A stretch of 64,000 nt of DNA from Dysidea avara (Eukaryota > Porifera > Demospongiae > Dictyoceratida > Dysideidae): assembly GCF_963678975.1 (NCBI RefSeq), contig NC_089275.1, positions 12,555,682 to 12,619,681 of the forward strand, given 5' to 3'. A model generated the notes under the pieces. The model was not told where the DNA came from, did no database searches, and was given only the letters and a program-made list of their open reading frames with translations. Shown here in pieces: positions 34,422 through 46,880 of the stretch. The translations under genes were made by a program, and so were the position numbers. The stretch's first letter is position 1. Every line of letters starts with the position of its first letter.

Positions 34422-35185
34422 CAGAGTTTTAATAATACAAAATACCAAATATCAGTTAAAATCAACTATTATACAGATCCTTACCATGTACATAGCAGAT
34501 CTGACTGGCAGACAGAATTAGGAGCAATAAGCTATCTTGTATCATTATAGCCTGGTACCTGTGTAGAGGGGATAGTATGACATGAAGCATGTGTGTAGTA
34601 CACTGCATGTATGGTACATATATGATACATACATTACATACTTTTTTTTAGTACATACTTGACAACTTGGTACAGGCAAATTATGTAATGTACAAGATTA
34701 CCCACTTAAAACTGCAAGCAAGGGGTGTAGGTAGCTACAGTGCATGTTTACATTTACAACTTTCAACAAAGTAAAGTACAATTATATAGTAGTGATCATG
34801 TAAATATATAGGTGCCAAGCAGAGAATGTGTACTTATATATGGTCACACAGAAACATAACAACTATTATGGGATGTTATGGACTACTCATTAATTTCTCG
34901 GATTGTCAAAAGTGGTTGTCTATACAAAGGGTTGCAACGTGCAGGGTGAGTTCATGGTGGCACCCCTTCTGAAGATACTTTATATATCCTAAGGAACCAC
35001 TGTACCAAATTTGGTGCTTTAATCTGCTGTGTCACAATTTTGGCAAAATGTTTCTACAACTGACCCATTTACCACCAGAGATATGAAGACAGAAGGCAAG
35101 CCTGTTTACCAGTGTTCTTTTTTTCATTTGTCTGCTAATCCTCCAATTTGTCAGATTCATATTAAGCAGTATGTTGATTAATTAG

Positions 35186-35400
35186 AATAGAATAGAATTT
35201 GCCATTCATTGAATCATAAAATAGATCAAAAATTTAATAGCCATTTATTAGCAAAATACATTAATGTATTAATTGATTCTGTTAATTGTTATTAAATCTG
35301 AATGGTAAATTTTATTCTATTAAATAGAGTAGAATTTGCCATTCATTGAATCATAAAATAGACACTTTATATCTATTTTATGATTCAGAATGTAAAAATT
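35186..35400. repeat. AT-rich direct and inverted repeat
   Basis: GAATTTGCCATTCATTGAAT and following ATAAAATAGA occur at 35189 and again at 35330; the reverse TCTATTTTATGATTCA follows at 35374. Probably a degraded MITE. Confidence 0.55.
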
Positions 35401-35549
35401 TAGTTATTCCAATACATTTTTACATTCAATGAATACAAAAATTGAAAACAAAAATTGAAAACAAAAAGCAACTTACCCAATTTCTATGGCATCACTTTTT
35501 AAACAATTTTAACTCTAATAATACCTGTACATTTCATTTTTGCTGTCCC

Positions 35550-35797
35550 TGTTCTTCATGTACAAACAACACACACACTACCCCTTTTACTCTATATGTA
35601 ATTAAGTAGTATATTTTAAGTATAGGTAGTTAGTATTTGTAATTAGCTATTGGCAGTTCATGCCTTTAGCTATCAGCCACCCTACTCCAATCACCAATTA
35701 TCATCGACACTTCTGTAATTAACTATAATTTTTGTACATGTACGGTGTGGTTGTAAAACTAACAATAATAACAATAATAATAATAATAATAATTATT
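35550..35797 (+). repeat. Likely LINE 3' UTR with (AAT)n tail
   Basis: Non-coding stretch ending in AACAATAATAACAATAATAA... at 35761-35796, the style of tail left by CR1/L2-like LINEs. No coding remnant confirmed. Confidence 0.35.
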
Positions 35798-36003
35798 GCT
35801 TTGTGTGCACTACTTTGCTGCATATATAGCCAGCATGAGCTTCTGAAGCAGTCATTCAGACTTCAGCTGCAAAACATTCTAACCAAACACTAGTACTAAA
35901 TTATTATAGTGTGGTAGCATTATAAGGTTTGGGATTCTCTGGCCAAAAGTACATATCATGACCACCCTAAAACCAGTCTCACAATAGCTACCATCATGAT
36001 TTT

Positions 36004-36135
36004 TGACAGTATTGGAACCCAATGTTGAAATCCAATGTTGAAATCATTGAAATCCAATGATGGATCAATGATGGATCCAATGTTAAAATCATTGAATGTT
36101 AAAATCATTGAATCCATCATTGAAATCCAATGTTG
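36004..36135. repeat. Simple tandem repeat (CCAATGTTGAAATCATTGAA type)
   Basis: Irregular repeats of AATCCAATGTTGAAATCATT and related words. Confidence 0.6.
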
Positions 36136-36610
36136 TTTTTTTAGCAGCTAGATGGGTCCTAAATGATTTCAATCGATTCAGCTCAGTCACAGCTATGTTA
36201 CAGCATCTTTCTTGGCCAAGCCTTCAACTGAGATGTAAAATATCCAGATTACAAGCACTTTTTAAAATTATACATCAAGATTATTCACTGTCAATTCCTC
36301 CTCATTTTATTTCAATGACAAGATCCACCAGACTATATCACCCACATCGTTTTATTCTACCAAACTCATCCACCTAATCATACCAACAGAGCTTTTTCTC
36401 CAGATCAATTAAGGATTGGAATAACTTACCATCTTCCATCATTGAGAGCAACAATATTGACTCTTTTTCAGCGGAACTGCAAACATTGTATGGAACTCAA
36501 TAACTGTAATCTTTGTAACTACGTAGCTAAATTCATTTTATGATTGCTTTTTTTTCCTGAGCATATCAGCTGTGCTGTCTGCTCAGTAGCAATAATAATA
36601 ATAATAATAA
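36135..36610 (+). pseudogene. CR1/L2-like LINE 3' end with hairpin and (AAT)n tail
   Basis: Frame gives AARWVLNDFNRFSSVTAMLQ, LSWPSLQLRCKISRLQALFK, IPPHF and, after a frameshift near 36370, SFFSRSIKDWNNLPSSI...TLYGTQ and a stop at about 36500. This is the C-terminus of a LINE ORF2. The 3' UTR ends in a stem-loop (CTGAGCA...TGCTCAG, 36557-36586) followed directly by (AAT)n at 36591-36610. Confidence 0.7.
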
Positions 36611-36849
36611 CACCCCAGCTGACTGGTCACATTTTCACACATAATTTTAACAAAGTTCTCACATGAGCTTCGATTGTGCGCGTAATCAATTGTGGTTTGG
36701 ACGCATCACGTGATTTACTAAGCTGTGTGTTGTGTATCTGCATAAGTAAGCCATTGTACGTTAGTTCTACGTAATGGCATTGCTTATTAGTCTAATTTTG
36801 CACATTTATGCCGCTGTGTATGCTACAGAGGAGTAAGCCAATTTTTAGT

Positions 36850-37160
36850 GTGGCGGCGCCCGCCTATGTAGGCGCCCGCCTAGCCAATTTGGGGGGCACT
36901 GCTTCCTCTACTTTTCCATAAGGAGGGCACGTGCCCCCCTGTTCCGCCGCCCTTGATTTGAATTTTTAGTTGGAAATTTCCGCTCTGTTCAGAGGGTGCA
37001 GATCACAAGGGGGTTTGTGCTGCTCCTAAGCACACGTGAACCCTGCACAGCATCTTCATTTTATGCTATCATCTCCATTCCTTAGCACTCTCGCTTTCAA
37101 GGGAGGAGTGCTATGATTCCTTAGCACTCTCGCTTTCAAAGGAGGAGTGCTATGATGCAA
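36850..37160. repeat. GC-rich repeat debris with a 41-base tandem duplication
   Basis: 36850-36955 resembles the GGCGGATCC/GGGGGGCAC MITE ends. 37079-37116 and 37117-37155 are near-identical tandem units (CCTTAGCACTCTCGCTTTCA...GGAGTGCTATGAT), each holding AGCACTC...GAGTGCT. TGCTCCTAAGCACACGTGAA near 37021 matches 19507 in style. Confidence 0.4.
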
Positions 37161-37239
37161 TAATCCCAGGCCCAGTGCACTTGAACTCTGCTCTGCACTT
37201 GATGCACTTAATGCATCTGCATTTCACAATCTCCAATCC

Positions 37240-37430
37240 TTTGCACCAGGGCTGTTCATTGCTGGGGCATCCAGGATGCCCGGGGGACGAGCTCTGTCTT
37301 ACCCCGACGGCGTGCCAACGGCACGGCCGTCTTGCCCCGGAGAGATGGAGAGACCACCTCCCGGACTCCAGGCCGTTTGGGCCCCCTGGATTGGTACTAC
37401 AAATGTATGTAGTCCAATGAGTCCAAACTA
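37240..37430. other. GC-rich unassigned segment
   Basis: Markedly richer in GC than its surroundings (CCCGACGGCGTGCCAACGGC). No recognisable domain; may be a fragment of a retroelement 5' region. Confidence 0.3.
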
Positions 37431-37698
37431 AAACTGCTTGCAGTTTGTATTTATAATCTTACCACCATCAAAAGAATTCGATTGTGGTAATCAAACGTGC
37501 ACTGTTAAGTTGTGCTTGACACACGCTTATCGTGTGGTGTGTGGTAGCCACACGCCCACCTGCTCACACGTGCCAGTGTGACGGTCTCTCGATTCAATTC
37601 TGTGTGGCCACGAGCTCGCACACTAATTCGTGTGCAGCACCCACTCTAGCCTGTGGCTAGTACGCACAAGGTGGTGTGAACCTTGAAACAGTGCAGGA

Positions 37699-37741
37699 AT
37701 GATTCTTGACCAGTCCGAAAGTGGAGCAATCGCTTTGAGAG
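37699..37741 (+). other. Candidate first exon (MILDQSESGAIALR) with GTATGT donor
   Basis: An ATG opens a 14-residue frame ending in a consensus donor, preceded by a CpG-containing stretch (37500-37690). No second exon of matching phase was recognised, so this is only a lead. Confidence 0.2.
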
Positions 37742-37759
37742 GTATGTTTCAATGTATGT

Positions 37760-39955
37760 GTGGGGTTGCGCGCTTATATTATATGTGCACTCCGGAGGCC
37801 CAATGACTCCTTTACGATACACCATAACACCTGCACATATTAAACTATCTTCTATATCGTAGCCTTGATGATAGCGACTTTAAACCTTACGCAAATACCC
37901 AAAATTTTGTGATACAACTGACACGCGCGTTATTTGGAATCTTGATGGAATTATGTGTTTAACCTTATAATTACCACAGCCAAAGATAGGGTATACTGCA
38001 TCACTGCTACATAAGGCCTAATTCCTGTTGAATTATTTGTAGTGTAGAAGATTCATAATGATGGCTAGACTATAGATATTATGTACACTATGGGGCAAAA
38101 GTTGCTACAGCTTCAGATTTCATGATGGTTTAGGACAAAAGTATTGAGCATAAAACAGAATAAACTACCAATGCATAAGTATGATGTATAGTAGCAACAG
38201 TATCTTTCAGTACAATTCCTTCATATTAGCATTAAAAACTTTTTGCACAGGACATATCAAAACTTGTGTCAAGTTTACCGCAAAAATTAAATTACGCGTA
38301 TACGAAAATTTGACTCTGAGTTACCAGTAGAATCTCTCTTCCTAAGTGATATAAAATACATTTACTACAAACCTCAGTCCACTAGAACCCCTATTGCATC
38401 GAGTAGCATCCGAAAAGTAGCTCTCTGGGAAGTAGGTATTTCGTGTGTCCATTCAAATATATGGAGTTTTTGTTACAAATGTTTAACCCACGAGAGCACT
38501 GGCAAATACTGTCGCAATCCACATAAATTTCACACCAACCTGTTGCTGCTAGACTGCTCTAAATAATGCTACCTGTTTTAATGGGGATTTCCCCATGTGT
38601 GACTTAGAATCATCGCGATAATTGAGCCATGCGCAATCATCAATACGCAATGTATGGGAGTTATTTGCAATCAACGGACTTTAGCCTGCAAGAGCAGTGA
38701 CTTCCCGGTTGAATTGTGATAAAATTGTATTGAACAAAAGAAAGCTGAAGGTTAGAAATTGTTAATTCCACCCGTTTTTTTTTGGAAAAGTCTAATGTGT
38801 AAGGTGTAATGAAACTTTACGCTTTAAAAACATGTGTTTTGCGTACAAAATGTATTGAAATACGCATATGGCTTCATTTGACAAAATGTACAGACTAGTT
38901 TTGATATGAATGTATTGTGTATTTACCCTACCCTCTTGTGGTGATGTAACAAGGTGCTACACCTTACTGTGCACAAGATCTATAGAGGTTACTGTATTAA
39001 CACTGCCTGATTTCCAGGTTACTTGGGTGTTAAATTATGGGATATTCTTTTATTTTAAAGATATAAGAACCAGTTCTAATGGCGTGTCCATCTACCGCAC
39101 TGTAACACTATGCTAAGATGTTCTGTTTAAAAGGTTTTTCCTATACTTAAACCTACAAACAGAACCTACAGAATAAAGAATAGAGTGAAGGGAGCCTACT
39201 AGGGGGTAAATTACAAACAGTGAACACCCTGAACTCAGCAAGTACGAGGTCAGCTGGAATAGGGTGTCCAGAGCTTGATATCTGGAGCCACAAATGCAGA
39301 TGATTGAAGACTTAAGCAACAACTAACCAAGTTGTATTTCATTTGTAAAATCAGGAGCTGTCCGGCAAGCTCCCCTATGAGTCTTAGCACACTAAAGTCC
39401 TTAGTAAGAGAAAGACATGCGAACAAGGGTACAGAGGAAATGAAAAGGACACAACCTGTGCAGGACCAGTACACAAGGCCTTGGCAGTGTCCACATGATA
39501 TATCTATTGGCTTGAGCCTGTAGCAATCCAAAGTGCTGTAAGCTCAATTTCATTCTTGTTTTCTGTATAAGTATGTGGCTTCTTGTAAATGTCTAGAGCA
39601 AAGAACTTCTATAGGTTTAGTAAAGCATGGTACGTAGTATGCAGGCCAATGTGGGAAAATTCTGGCCCTTCTTAGGCTCCACCTCTTTGTTAAAAACAAG
39701 GCTGCTGGCGTTGCTGACAAGCGTATCCAGCCAGATATAATCCAACAGGTGCATGGTATGCAGCTAGCTAAAGAGTAGATGTAGGGTGTGTGCCTAGTTT
39801 CTGAAATTGGTTTGTGAAAAATGTGCATGTGGTGTGCATGTATGTAGCACTTACAATGTGTGGCCTTGGTAATTAATTTGAATGTATTGACCTGGGTAAT
39901 AATCCTGGTAAAGTAGAGGAGTGCCATAAAACCTATGTTTGAGGCACTGTTAAAC
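37760..39955. other. Unassigned stretch
   Basis: No supported gene or intact element. Short open frames (38910, 39250, 39550) have no recognisable content and lack splice-consistent partners. Confidence 0.35.
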
Positions 39956-39965
39956 ACATAAGTAC

Positions 39966-40321
39966 TAGTGCTGTACACTGGTGTCCAATTAACCAGTTCA
40001 GTGTTGTCTAGGTCAGCCAATAACTGGTGAAGAAACCTTTAAACCGGTTATTGCCCACCCACTTGGTAAACCATAAATTACCCCTGCTGATAAGTGTTAA
40101 CATCATAACATAACCTCAAAGAATGTGTAAATATGTGATTGTAATAACTGTTATTGCTAGACAGGATGTTGATGGTCACTTTGGTGCCACCCTAAACCTT
40201 CCAGCAGGCTTGTTGACTCGCATTATGTCTGTCAATATACAAACAAACCAATTAACCAGTTATTGCCAATTATTGGTAGGCAATTAACCAGTGACAAAAA
40301 TTTTGTAGGTGTACAGCACTA
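39966..40321. mobile_element. 356-bp hAT MITE with 8-bp TSD ATAAGTAC
   Basis: Ends TAGTGCTGTACAC and GTGTACAGCACTA, perfect TSD at 39958-39965 and 40322-40329. AATTAACCAGTTATTG-type words repeat inside both ends. No coding capacity. Confidence 0.85.
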
Positions 40322-40329
40322 ATAAGTAC

Positions 40330-43300
40330 TCTCATATGCAAAACTGGTGGGGTATAGCTCTAACTGGGCTAGTAATCCAGGTCCTTTTGAAGGAACTGTC
40401 AATATGTAATTCATAGCCACTAACATGTATGGCGGGTAATAAATCACTGGTAAAATTGTGTAGTTACTTCAGAGAACCAGCCTTACTGTTACTAAAGGCT
40501 TAGATATACTACAGTACTTTACCTTTTAGAATGATAAAGAAGTACTTCTACATCAGAATTAAACTGAACTTTATAGCTGAGCAATAGTACAACTATCATT
40601 ATCATCAAGATAACAGTATCACAATATCACTACCAGTTATAGACAATCCAATTATGCTCTGCATATCTGACTCAATTAGTAAAAACAAATATGTATTATA
40701 GTTGTAATCTTTGCGGTGAGGACTTTTACAGTTTCTTCAACTTCAATATCATCATGTTTGCTTCTGTTGTTATCCATGTTTTTGACTTAGCCCAGACATG
40801 TGATATATCACAATAGTATGATTGTATATTATTGTTATGACAGTTATGACAATAATCGATAGATCCCAACTATCGCTGAACTTGATGGTGTAATAAACAC
40901 ATTATATACAGCGTGGTGGGAATTAAATAGAATCTTGAGTGAACACTTTCTAGCATTCCTGTAAATATTAGCATTTAGCATGTTATCAAAATTTGTTCGG
41001 TGTAAAAGTAGGGATTTTCTCACAGAGTCATGTTATTGTCATTCATATCTCTGTTTGCTATCTTTTATTGCTTGGGTCCCTTCAATGTAGTCATACACTG
41101 TTATCTATAGCATAGATACATGTAACACTTTCACACCTCAGATCATAGGAGCCACCCAGGCTACATACGAAAAGTAGCTGGTCTACAACTGGGCAGTAAT
41201 TATATAGACGTTGATGCTGAAATCGATTGTGGGGATTGATTAATACTCTCGTGATTAGGATGCACAACTTCGATTTCGCTATGAAAACCACTCAGACAGA
41301 GAGCATTTTGCTATCCTCGCCATCCTACGAGTTGAAAACATTGGGCAAAGGTGAAAACTAGTGCTATAGCTTATTAATTCATTCGATTGTTTCCACACGT
41401 TTTCGAATATGGACACGCCCCCATCACGAAGCTACCACTCTGTATGGAGTACCCACTCTACAAGCAAGCTTACCTGTCTAGGCCTTTAGTGAACTGCGTA
41501 GTTTTCCCATAAATAATTCAATAGCACTGATTAAAACAAACTTGCGTAATGAAAATTCTTCATGATATCTCTAGGATATGTCCGTTTATCATAACCGAAC
41601 GTAACCAGAACGTACTAGCTGCTGACCCATAATCGAAAATTTTAGGTGTGCATATATAATACATCCAGTGGCTGCACTCGTATTGGCTTGGGTGATTGAT
41701 CGCCCTGCACAGGCTATCAGCCTAAAAAGTGTTACATATTAGCTGAAACACAGGGTATTCGGGTTTTGCCTGATATGTATGCCCTCTGCCCTCGGGCATA
41801 CATATCAGGCAAAGCCCTCATGCCCGTGTTACAACTATTACATGTATCATGTACGTACACACAACCTGTATACCCAATCTGCATATCTCAAGTTGTTGAT
41901 GTTTTTGAGTGATCCTCTGGTGGTACATTATAGTCATTGGAGGAGTGGTCACTGTGCTTTGTTTTCTGTAGGAGAATCAATGGTTATCAGTGCAGCTATA
42001 GAAGATGGTTAGTAAGGTGAAAGGTCTTTAAAGGCAAGGCAAAACACAAAGGGCAGGTGCCACTTGTGAGTTTTTTTTGTGGTTCAGTTTGGTTGTTCAG
42101 AGCATCAGATGGGTGTAGGAATGATTTGTGTGTGTCTGTATGGGGGTCATGTATGTGAATGGCACACTGTTCACCATTGTCAACTTGTCAAAGTATTGTC
42201 TGTGGTTCCTCTATTTTCTAAACTTATTCGAACCTGTGCATTCAAACAATTGAAAAGCTTAAGCCCCATTTTTTACCTGCCCTAGTAGGATGGACACCTT
42301 AGACAAAATACTATAATACAACAGTCTTTTAGTACTATTTTGCTAACAGAATGTTCAATTGCTTCGTTATTGGGATAACTAATTACACAGTTGCAGCTAC
42401 TCTGTCTCAGGTATAACCATTTTCCGCTCCCACACACTGGGATCTAATGTATGGTGTTTAGTGTACGCCCCAGCTGAATATGTACCTTTATTTGCCAGAC
42501 TAATCTTTTTTGTGCCAGCTCATAATTTAAATTACTAAGGGTATTTCCTTTCATAATCTCTCGTTTGCACAATCTTTAGGACCCTTCATGTTAGAATTTG
42601 AGATGAGAAGAAAATCATGGATAGGTAACTAGCAATACTTCTTGAGTGCATGTGTATATGTTTGTAGTGTGTACCATATTATCCCAGTTGTGCAACCTTA
42701 GCAAAAAAAAAAAAAAACACGTCAGAAAAGCTGTCTTAGAACAAGTGTCAGTAATGGTCCATTTATTCCACAAGAACACTCAGGAGAGTGAAGTAGAATA
42801 AAACATTTTGTGCATGACGATAAATGTACATTGAATTTGTATGTGTCAATATCATACTGTATTTGCAGCTGTGATTTATTGTCACTAAGTATTATTATAT
42901 TACACGGTTCATGTAATGTTCTATATACATCTTTTGTTTCGTGGTACATGAAAGAAGTCATCTGTGTATGTGCATGTATACGTGTTGAAGGATGCTGTTG
43001 TATTGATTTCCTATCTGAAGTTGGCCTTTGTGGAGAGGTGGCTTTTGTTATACAGGTGGCAACTAAGACAGGTTCCACTGCATGTAGTTTTCATGTGTGG
43101 GTGTGTACTCAGCATTAATGTAAAATGGGTCTCACACACACGCATGCATGCACACAGACTCCTCAAGCCTCAAGTCATCCATAACATGACATTGTAGTAT
43201 TAAAGCCTATGCTTTTGGAATTAGCAGTTTTGCAGAACTTTTGATGTCTTGTCTAATCTCCAGCTCTTCTAAAGGTTCTTCCACAAAGACAAGTAAATGT

Positions 43301-43550
43301 TCCACCCAAAGGCTGGTTGTTGGCAGCACACAAGTTCTATCCAATTTGCGATCTACACTACCATTAGCTGCAGGTCTACTCCTGCAAACATGTGCATCAC
43401 CACTACTCTCCACTAAAGACCTAACATTCAAACTACCAACCAACAAATCCACTATCTGCAAAAATTACACTCCAAACTCTCATGCTAATGAACAGTAAAA
43501 AAACTGCAGAAAGATGTAGTTTATCCTGGATCGCAAGCATCAAGATAAGC
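40330..43550. other. Mostly unassigned stretch
   Basis: Apart from the hairpin at 41761-41817 no structure stands out. Open frames on both strands at 42720-43118 and 43207-43498 overlap each other and show no recognisable domain. The minus-strand 43207-43461 frame (LWVEHLLVFVEEPLEELEI) looks the most protein-like but has no further support. Confidence 0.3.
41761..41817. repeat. 57-nt near-perfect hairpin
   Basis: GGGTTTTGCCTGATATGTAT plus GCCC pairs with GGGCATACATATCAGGCAAA plus GCCC around a 10-base loop (about 41784-41793). GCCCTCGGGCATA-type sequences recur in sponge DNA from memory; not verified. Confidence 0.8.
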
Positions 43551-43552
43551 TT

Positions 43553-43679
<127 letters not shown>

Positions 43680-44300
43680 ACACAAAATAGTAACGTGGAT
43701 CAGATTGTGGTTTAAAAGTTTCTGTATAATAAAACCTAGATTTTGACTACTTCTGATTGGTTACGTAATGTTATTATTGCAAGAGGAAGAGGTATTCGGG
43801 CTATTATGGTTTCAAGCCTTCAACTGGATTACTAGCATAGTATAGCACTGTAATAGTGCTTCCCGATCATTGAATAGTAGTAAGAATTGTGTACAGATGA
43901 AATAAAAATAATTATCTTCTGAGGTGTACATTACTGATTACCAAACGTCAGAATAAACTGAACAGTCATTGTTCTAATCAATCTGTCAATATTAAACTGC
44001 TCCCACACTCTACTTCACACGTACACACATTAAGGAGTGATATTTATAGTACATAACGTTTCTATAATAGGCCCAGTTTTTTGGCTTAATATTTGTGCTC
44101 TTTTGAAAACATAATACATACATACTCATAGACCTATTGTCAGTTTTCTGCATTCATGCACTGTTGCATAAGCTAGGCTTTTGACACTGCTGTACAGGTT
44201 TCCATTGTGTCCTAAAATTTGCATTTTATGGTTTCACACACTGTCAACATTGTATTTCCACAGCTGTTATGCAGATTGGCATCAAATAACCACCTGAAAG

Positions 44301-44826
44301 ATGATTTCACAAAGTGGCAAACGTGGCTATACCCAGCTAAAAGTAGGAGTTCAGACACACATTACAAATGCTCACCTAAAGAAACTGACCCCACTTGTTA
44401 AAGATATCACAGATTTTGATGACAGCAATGGTAAGCTGTATAATTGTTGTGCAATAGTGCAGTACTGTGCACAATGCAGTAAAGAAAATTTTTTTTGTAT
44501 GGGTACATTTTAAGGTGTATGTGACACCACAGTTTAGTATATATATATTATTAATATGTTTTCTTTAAATACCATAGCTGGACGGTTGACAGTTGAGGTG
44601 CTTGGAGCTTTGACATACATTCTCTGTGAAAATAAAACCAAGCCCGACCATGAGCAACTGCTAAAATTAACTCCAGTAAGTATTATAGTATGTAATCAAT
44701 GCATGTATATTAATAAATAATGCATATAGATACAGGTACATTTACATATATTGTTACATGAAAGTACTTGTACTTCTGCAGCTAACTGTCGACTTGGATG
44801 GAGTAGTATGTGACATCAAAGAGAAG
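44301..44826 (+). CDS. Three-exon gene fragment, function unknown
   Basis: Three exons, 44301-44430, 44578-44675 and 44782-44826, have AG/GT borders and matching phases (exit 1, exit 0, exit 0) and give 91 residues. It starts MISQSGKRGYTQLKVGVQTH and includes HLKKLTPLVKDITDFDDSNG, RLTVEVLGALTYILCENKTK, and LTVDLDGVVCDIKEK. The ATG is preceded in frame by a stop, and an AG at 44262-44263 could mark a slightly longer first exon. The three-way phase match makes it more than chance. I recognise no domain; the sequence looks helical. No continuing exon was found before the repeats that follow. Confidence 0.45.
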
Positions 44827-46554
44827 GTACTATCTCTTATTGCTATGGGAAAGAATTACAGCTACACTTAATAGCTGAAACTCAGCATCTCTTCCAAGTT
44901 GATAAACTTGAAGAAGTCCCATTTATGTTGCTAGCTGCATTTTATGGATACAACATACAATACATTATCACTAGAATATAATATATTAAACCAGGCTCCT
45001 CAAAAGATGTCAGCAGGGTTCTCTCAGTTTATCACTTGTTTGATGGATATTATTATTATATTACTAGGACTGCGTCACATACAACCAAGTACATACACTA
45101 ACACGACAACCCCCTAGTAATGCATACAAAGCATAAAGGAGAGAGCTATACACTATTACAGTATTGCATGGAGCAATACATTATTAGCAACATCACCGAA
45201 GATAAAAGTTACTCAGCTATGCAGCCACTATGTAGCCAGTAGCTAAATACAATTCATCAATGGTGTGACAATCGCATGGTGATGGGTACACACTATATGC
45301 ATACACAACCTACAGGAGATGCACAATACTGTAGGAGTATGCAAGTCAGGTGAACCAAGATAAAGGAAGACAGCCAAGCCAGCCAGAGCCTAGTAAGCTA
45401 GGTAAAGGCAAAATGTACAAGAATACAAGAAAAATTTTAAAACATACCACGCTCTTTACAATACATTAGTACAAACAGACAACTAAACCAACCAGAGCCT
45501 AGCAAGCCAGAAAAAAAATATAAAATACAAGATATATATACATTACAATACAAACATCTGTCCTTGTGCTGCTGGCATGTCAAACCTATCCAGGTGTCTT
45601 GCAGACATAGATACACGGAGCGCATCCACTGGCAGCTGGCATGGCGACTTGAGACATAGTGTGCCAGCTGGCAACACTTTCAAACACAGTTGAACAGTAG
45701 TTCGTTCGCCATTTGAATTTGCTCGATTGGTAGTGGGTATATCACGTGCTGTTTTGATCGGCATTAAATAGAATTGTCGTACGTTTCTATCACCTCCACG
45801 GAAACATTCAGCCATTATGCAATTATCTGTTCATACAACACGGATTCTATTCCCGGTGAGTGCGAAGCCTTAGGCCTTGTAGTTTTCTCAAACATTATTT
45901 ATTTATTCATTCATTCATTATATTAATGACGTAATTTTAACCGCATTTCGTATTCTTGGTTGTATAATTATTATTACATTGTACTTTACGTGGGAGAATC
46001 AAAGTGTTGCCGCGTATTGTATTGTCCATACAGTACTAGTTAGCTTCATAACTGTACTGTATGAGTCATACAGAACAGTCTGACAGTAGTATGCACTGAA
46101 TTGGGCAAATACAGCACACTTGGACAAATACAGTACAGTTATGCGGAGAATTTACTGATTTAAGGAATGTTATGTAAGCAACACACTGTAAATTGCTAAC
46201 AAATAGACTTTCGTCGCATAAGATGTTTCTAGGGTGCATTTCAAAGGCAGAGTTCTGAGTGGCATGCGGAATTTTGGGCGGCATGCAAAATTTTTGGATC
46301 CATCCCTACTTAAATGGTATGGTACGTACCATTTGATAAACTCTTACTGATTGTCTGATCACGAAGCGACTCCACTAAGAAAGCACGATTGATCATGTGC
46401 AAAGACTGTAAACCACTAAAACTAGCCAAGCTAATCCTACTAGTTTGTTCTACGGCTAGAAATAGATTGTATAAACACTTACTAATATCCTGGTCACCAA
46501 GAATTGTAGCGGTTTGAGTACTAGAGAAAATCGCTCTGGGCCAGACGACCAGGA

Positions 46555-46880
46555 AGTACAATATAACACCAAGAGTCAAGAAGAGAGTGTGCAACTCAGT
46601 ATTGGTCCATGAAAAATGAGCTCGGTAAGTACATAGTGATAATTGTTCCTGTTTGGCCACATTTTATCCAAATTCATTTCAAAGAAGCCTTGCTATGAAG
46701 GGATGTCAAAGTATTTTAAGGGCTTCTATCAAAACTCACTAGGCTTCTTTAATATGAATATGGCTAAAACATGGTCACTCTGGACAATTACCACTATGCA
46801 CTTACCGGGCTCATTTTTGATGGATCAATACTGAGTTAGACACTCTCTTCTTTATTATGGACTCTTGATAACACTCAAAG
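46555..46880. repeat. Imperfect long inverted repeat
   Basis: The stretch about 46560-46690 (reverse complement GGCTTCTTTGAAATGAAT...GAGCTCATTTTTCATGGA) matches about 46750-46870 (GGCTTCTTTAATATGAAT...GGGCTCATTTTTGATGGA). Loop about 60 bases. Flanks carry AAATACAGCAC words (46117, 46905, 46934), possibly the ends of a larger element at 46110-46950. The minus-strand 116-codon frame is within an arm and is not a supported gene. Confidence 0.55.

Larger units (their letters stand above)
32690..34620. repeat. Segmental duplication, copy 2 (partner 13080-15960)
   Basis: See the partner entry for landmarks. Here the 14443-type hAT MITE is absent and the site around 33145-33155 is single, while a mariner-like MITE (33350-33533) and a TAGGCTTG hAT MITE (33984-34421) are extra. 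No gene is recognised. Confidence 0.6.

Noticed and set aside
39550-40020. 156-codon minus-strand frame
   Set aside because: Crosses the left end of a hAT MITE with TSD; composition and content show no domain.
42722-43118. Overlapping 118- and 102-codon frames on opposite strands
   Set aside because: Mutually exclusive, no recognisable domain, no splice support.
44301-44826. Assignment of the three-exon fragment as the N terminus of the 51-kb FPPS-like copy
   Set aside because: Its residues do not resemble the FPPS N-terminal region and no NRGL-type exon follows.
46310-46660. 116-codon minus-strand frame with hydrophobic segments
   Set aside because: Lies in one arm of an inverted repeat and is not kept open in the other arm.
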